Assembly (NCBI GenBank): GCA_021827805.1
Contig: JAKAUG010000488.1
Location: forward strand, 1 to 6,545
Source: Bacillota bacterium
GTDB lineage: Bacteria; Bacillota; Sulfobacillia; RBS10-35; JAJYVN01
Length of the DNA: 6,545 nt
Direction of reading: 5' to 3'
Part shown: piece after piece, positions 5,958 through 6,545 of the stretch
Layout of the letters: each line of letters starts with the position of its first letter
How positions within the stretch are numbered: the stretch's first letter is position 1
Notes under the pieces: model-generated
Seen by the model: the letters and a program-made list of their open reading frames with translations, nothing else
What the model was told of the DNA's origin: nothing
The model's database searches: none
Program-made: the position numbers and the translations under genes

Positions 5958-6545
5958 CTAGCCGCCTCCCCCAGGGGGTGTGCCCGCGGGCGTGGCGGCC
6001 GGTCCGTCGGGCCGCTCCACATCGCGGTGGACAACCTCAACGATACGTCCCGGCGCCCGCAGGTGTTCCGCCAGCACGGTGGCGACCACGACGGAGCGGT
6101 GGCGACCTCCGGTGCAGCCCACGGCGAGCACGAGTTCCGCCCGTCCCTCGGCCTGGTAGCGTGGCACCAGGAAGTCGAGCAGGGGCCGGGTCAGCTCCAG
6201 GAACCGCGCGGTCTCGGGCCGCTCCAGCACGAAGGCCGCAACGATCGGATCGCGACCGGTGAAGCCGCGCAGGCCCAGATCGTAGTGCGGGTTGGGCAGA
6301 AAGCGCACGTCCAGCACCAGATCGGCGTCGGGGGGCAGCCCGTGCTTGAAGCCGAAGGAGAGCACCGTGATCCGCAACTGCGCACTCTGACCCTCCCCGA
6401 AGATCTGGCGCAGCCGTGCCCGGAGCTCCCCCTGCTGCAGGCGGTCTGTGTCCAGCACCTGGTTGGCCTGGTCGCGCAGGGGCGCCAACAGACGGCGCTC
6501 GGCCGCGATGCCGTCCGCCACCCGTCCGTCAGCCGCCATGGGGTG
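5958..6545 (-). CDS. rapZ: RapZ/YvcJ, C-terminal part; N-terminal P-loop domain lies outside the window
   Basis: RapZ family proteins pair an N-terminal P-loop nucleotide-binding domain with a C-terminal domain. In E. coli the latter binds the sRNAs controlling GlmS; in Bacillus the homologue YvcJ hydrolyses nucleotides and affects competence. Only 195 residues of a protein usually about 285-300 long are seen. The frame is open to the edge, and an internal ATG at 6539 is not the start, because the conserved HP before it (family RRRHPL) is in frame. Visible signatures: DGIAAERRLL, SFGFKHGLPPDADLVLDVRFLPNPHY, a glycine-rich AVGCTGGRHRSVVVA, and VVHRDV near the end. The nucleotide-binding loop cannot be checked here. 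The last residues, PPGGGG, are encoded by the stretch that also forms the yvcK ribosome binding site, and yvcK begins 2 nt after the stop. Neighbours confirm the classical rapZ-yvcK-whiA order. Confidence 0.94.
   Translation of the reverse strand, partial: HPMAADGRVADGIAAERRLLAPLRDQANQVLDTDRLQQGELRARLRQIFGEGQSAQLRITVLSFGFKHGLPPDADLVLDVRFLPNPHYDLGLRGFTGRDPIVAAFVLERPETARFLELTRPLLDFLVPRYQAEGRAELVLAVGCTGGRHRSVVVATVLAEHLRAPGRIVEVVHRDVERPDGPAATPAGTPPGGGG
5965..5972 (-). promoter_or_regulatory. Ribosome binding site of yvcK, inside the 3' end of rapZ
   Basis: GGGGGAGG on the minus strand, 9 nt before the ATG at 5955. It lies within the last codons of rapZ and encodes part of its poly-Gly tail. A ribosome finishing rapZ therefore covers or frees this site, consistent with coupled translation. 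Confidence 0.65.

Noticed and set aside
4732..5961. Long open frame on the plus strand (409 codons) opposite yvcK
   Set aside because: It mirrors yvcK in GC-rich DNA. Its translation is rich in Arg, His, Gly and Gln with no family motif, while the minus strand encodes a complete YvcK.
4838..6040. 400-codon minus-strand frame overlapping yvcK and rapZ
   Set aside because: Out-of-frame shadow: Arg/Pro/Gly-rich, no recognisable domain, and it would cover two conserved genes.
5958..6539. Complete 193-residue protein starting at ATG 6539
   Set aside because: The frame continues to the edge with the conserved HP of RapZ before that Met, and the N-terminal P-loop domain would be missing. It is a truncated rapZ, not a short gene.

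Overview
The window is GC-rich (roughly 70% by eye) and holds seven genes, all on the minus strand, packed tail to head. Read in the direction of transcription (right to left) they are: the 3' part of rapZ, yvcK (glmR), whiA, a trans-polyprenyl diphosphate synthase, rex, cdaA, and the 5' part of cdaR (ybbR). Both edge genes are cut by the window. I see no tRNA, rRNA, CRISPR array, insertion sequence or phage gene.

The gene set points to a high-GC member of the Bacillota (Firmicutes), of the Symbiobacterium/Limnochorda/Thermaerobacter/Sulfobacillus kind. A membrane CdaA next to a YbbR-domain protein, Rex, and a clostridial-looking YvcK with N-terminal membrane segments fit that better than Actinobacteria, which usually carry DisA instead of CdaA. 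This is an inference from gene content; no species can be named.

Layout: rapZ ends 2 nt before yvcK. The yvcK stop lies at, or about 26 nt before, the whiA start, which is itself a puzzle (see findings). whiA is separated from the polyprenyl synthase by 98 nt, that gene from rex by 32 nt, and rex from cdaA by a GC-rich 102-nt leader; cdaA and cdaR overlap by 8 nt. No gap is longer than about 100 nt, and no U-tract terminator is visible, so the whole stretch could be one transcript with internal control points in the 98- and 102-nt gaps.

How the genes fit together: two normally separate conserved clusters, rapZ-yvcK-whiA and cdaA-cdaR(-glmM), sit in one co-directional string. YvcK/GlmR senses UDP-GlcNAc and in Bacillus stimulates GlmS. 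CdaA makes c-di-AMP and is controlled by CdaR and, in several Firmicutes, by GlmM. The polyprenyl synthase supplies a lipid side chain (quinone or carrier lipid), and Rex senses NADH/NAD+. The string therefore joins cell-wall precursor sensing, c-di-AMP signalling, isoprenoid supply and redox control. Each gene belongs to a known family; I found no convincing undescribed system. The items worth checking are the whiA start, the membrane-anchored YvcK, and possible RNA structures in the two longer gaps.
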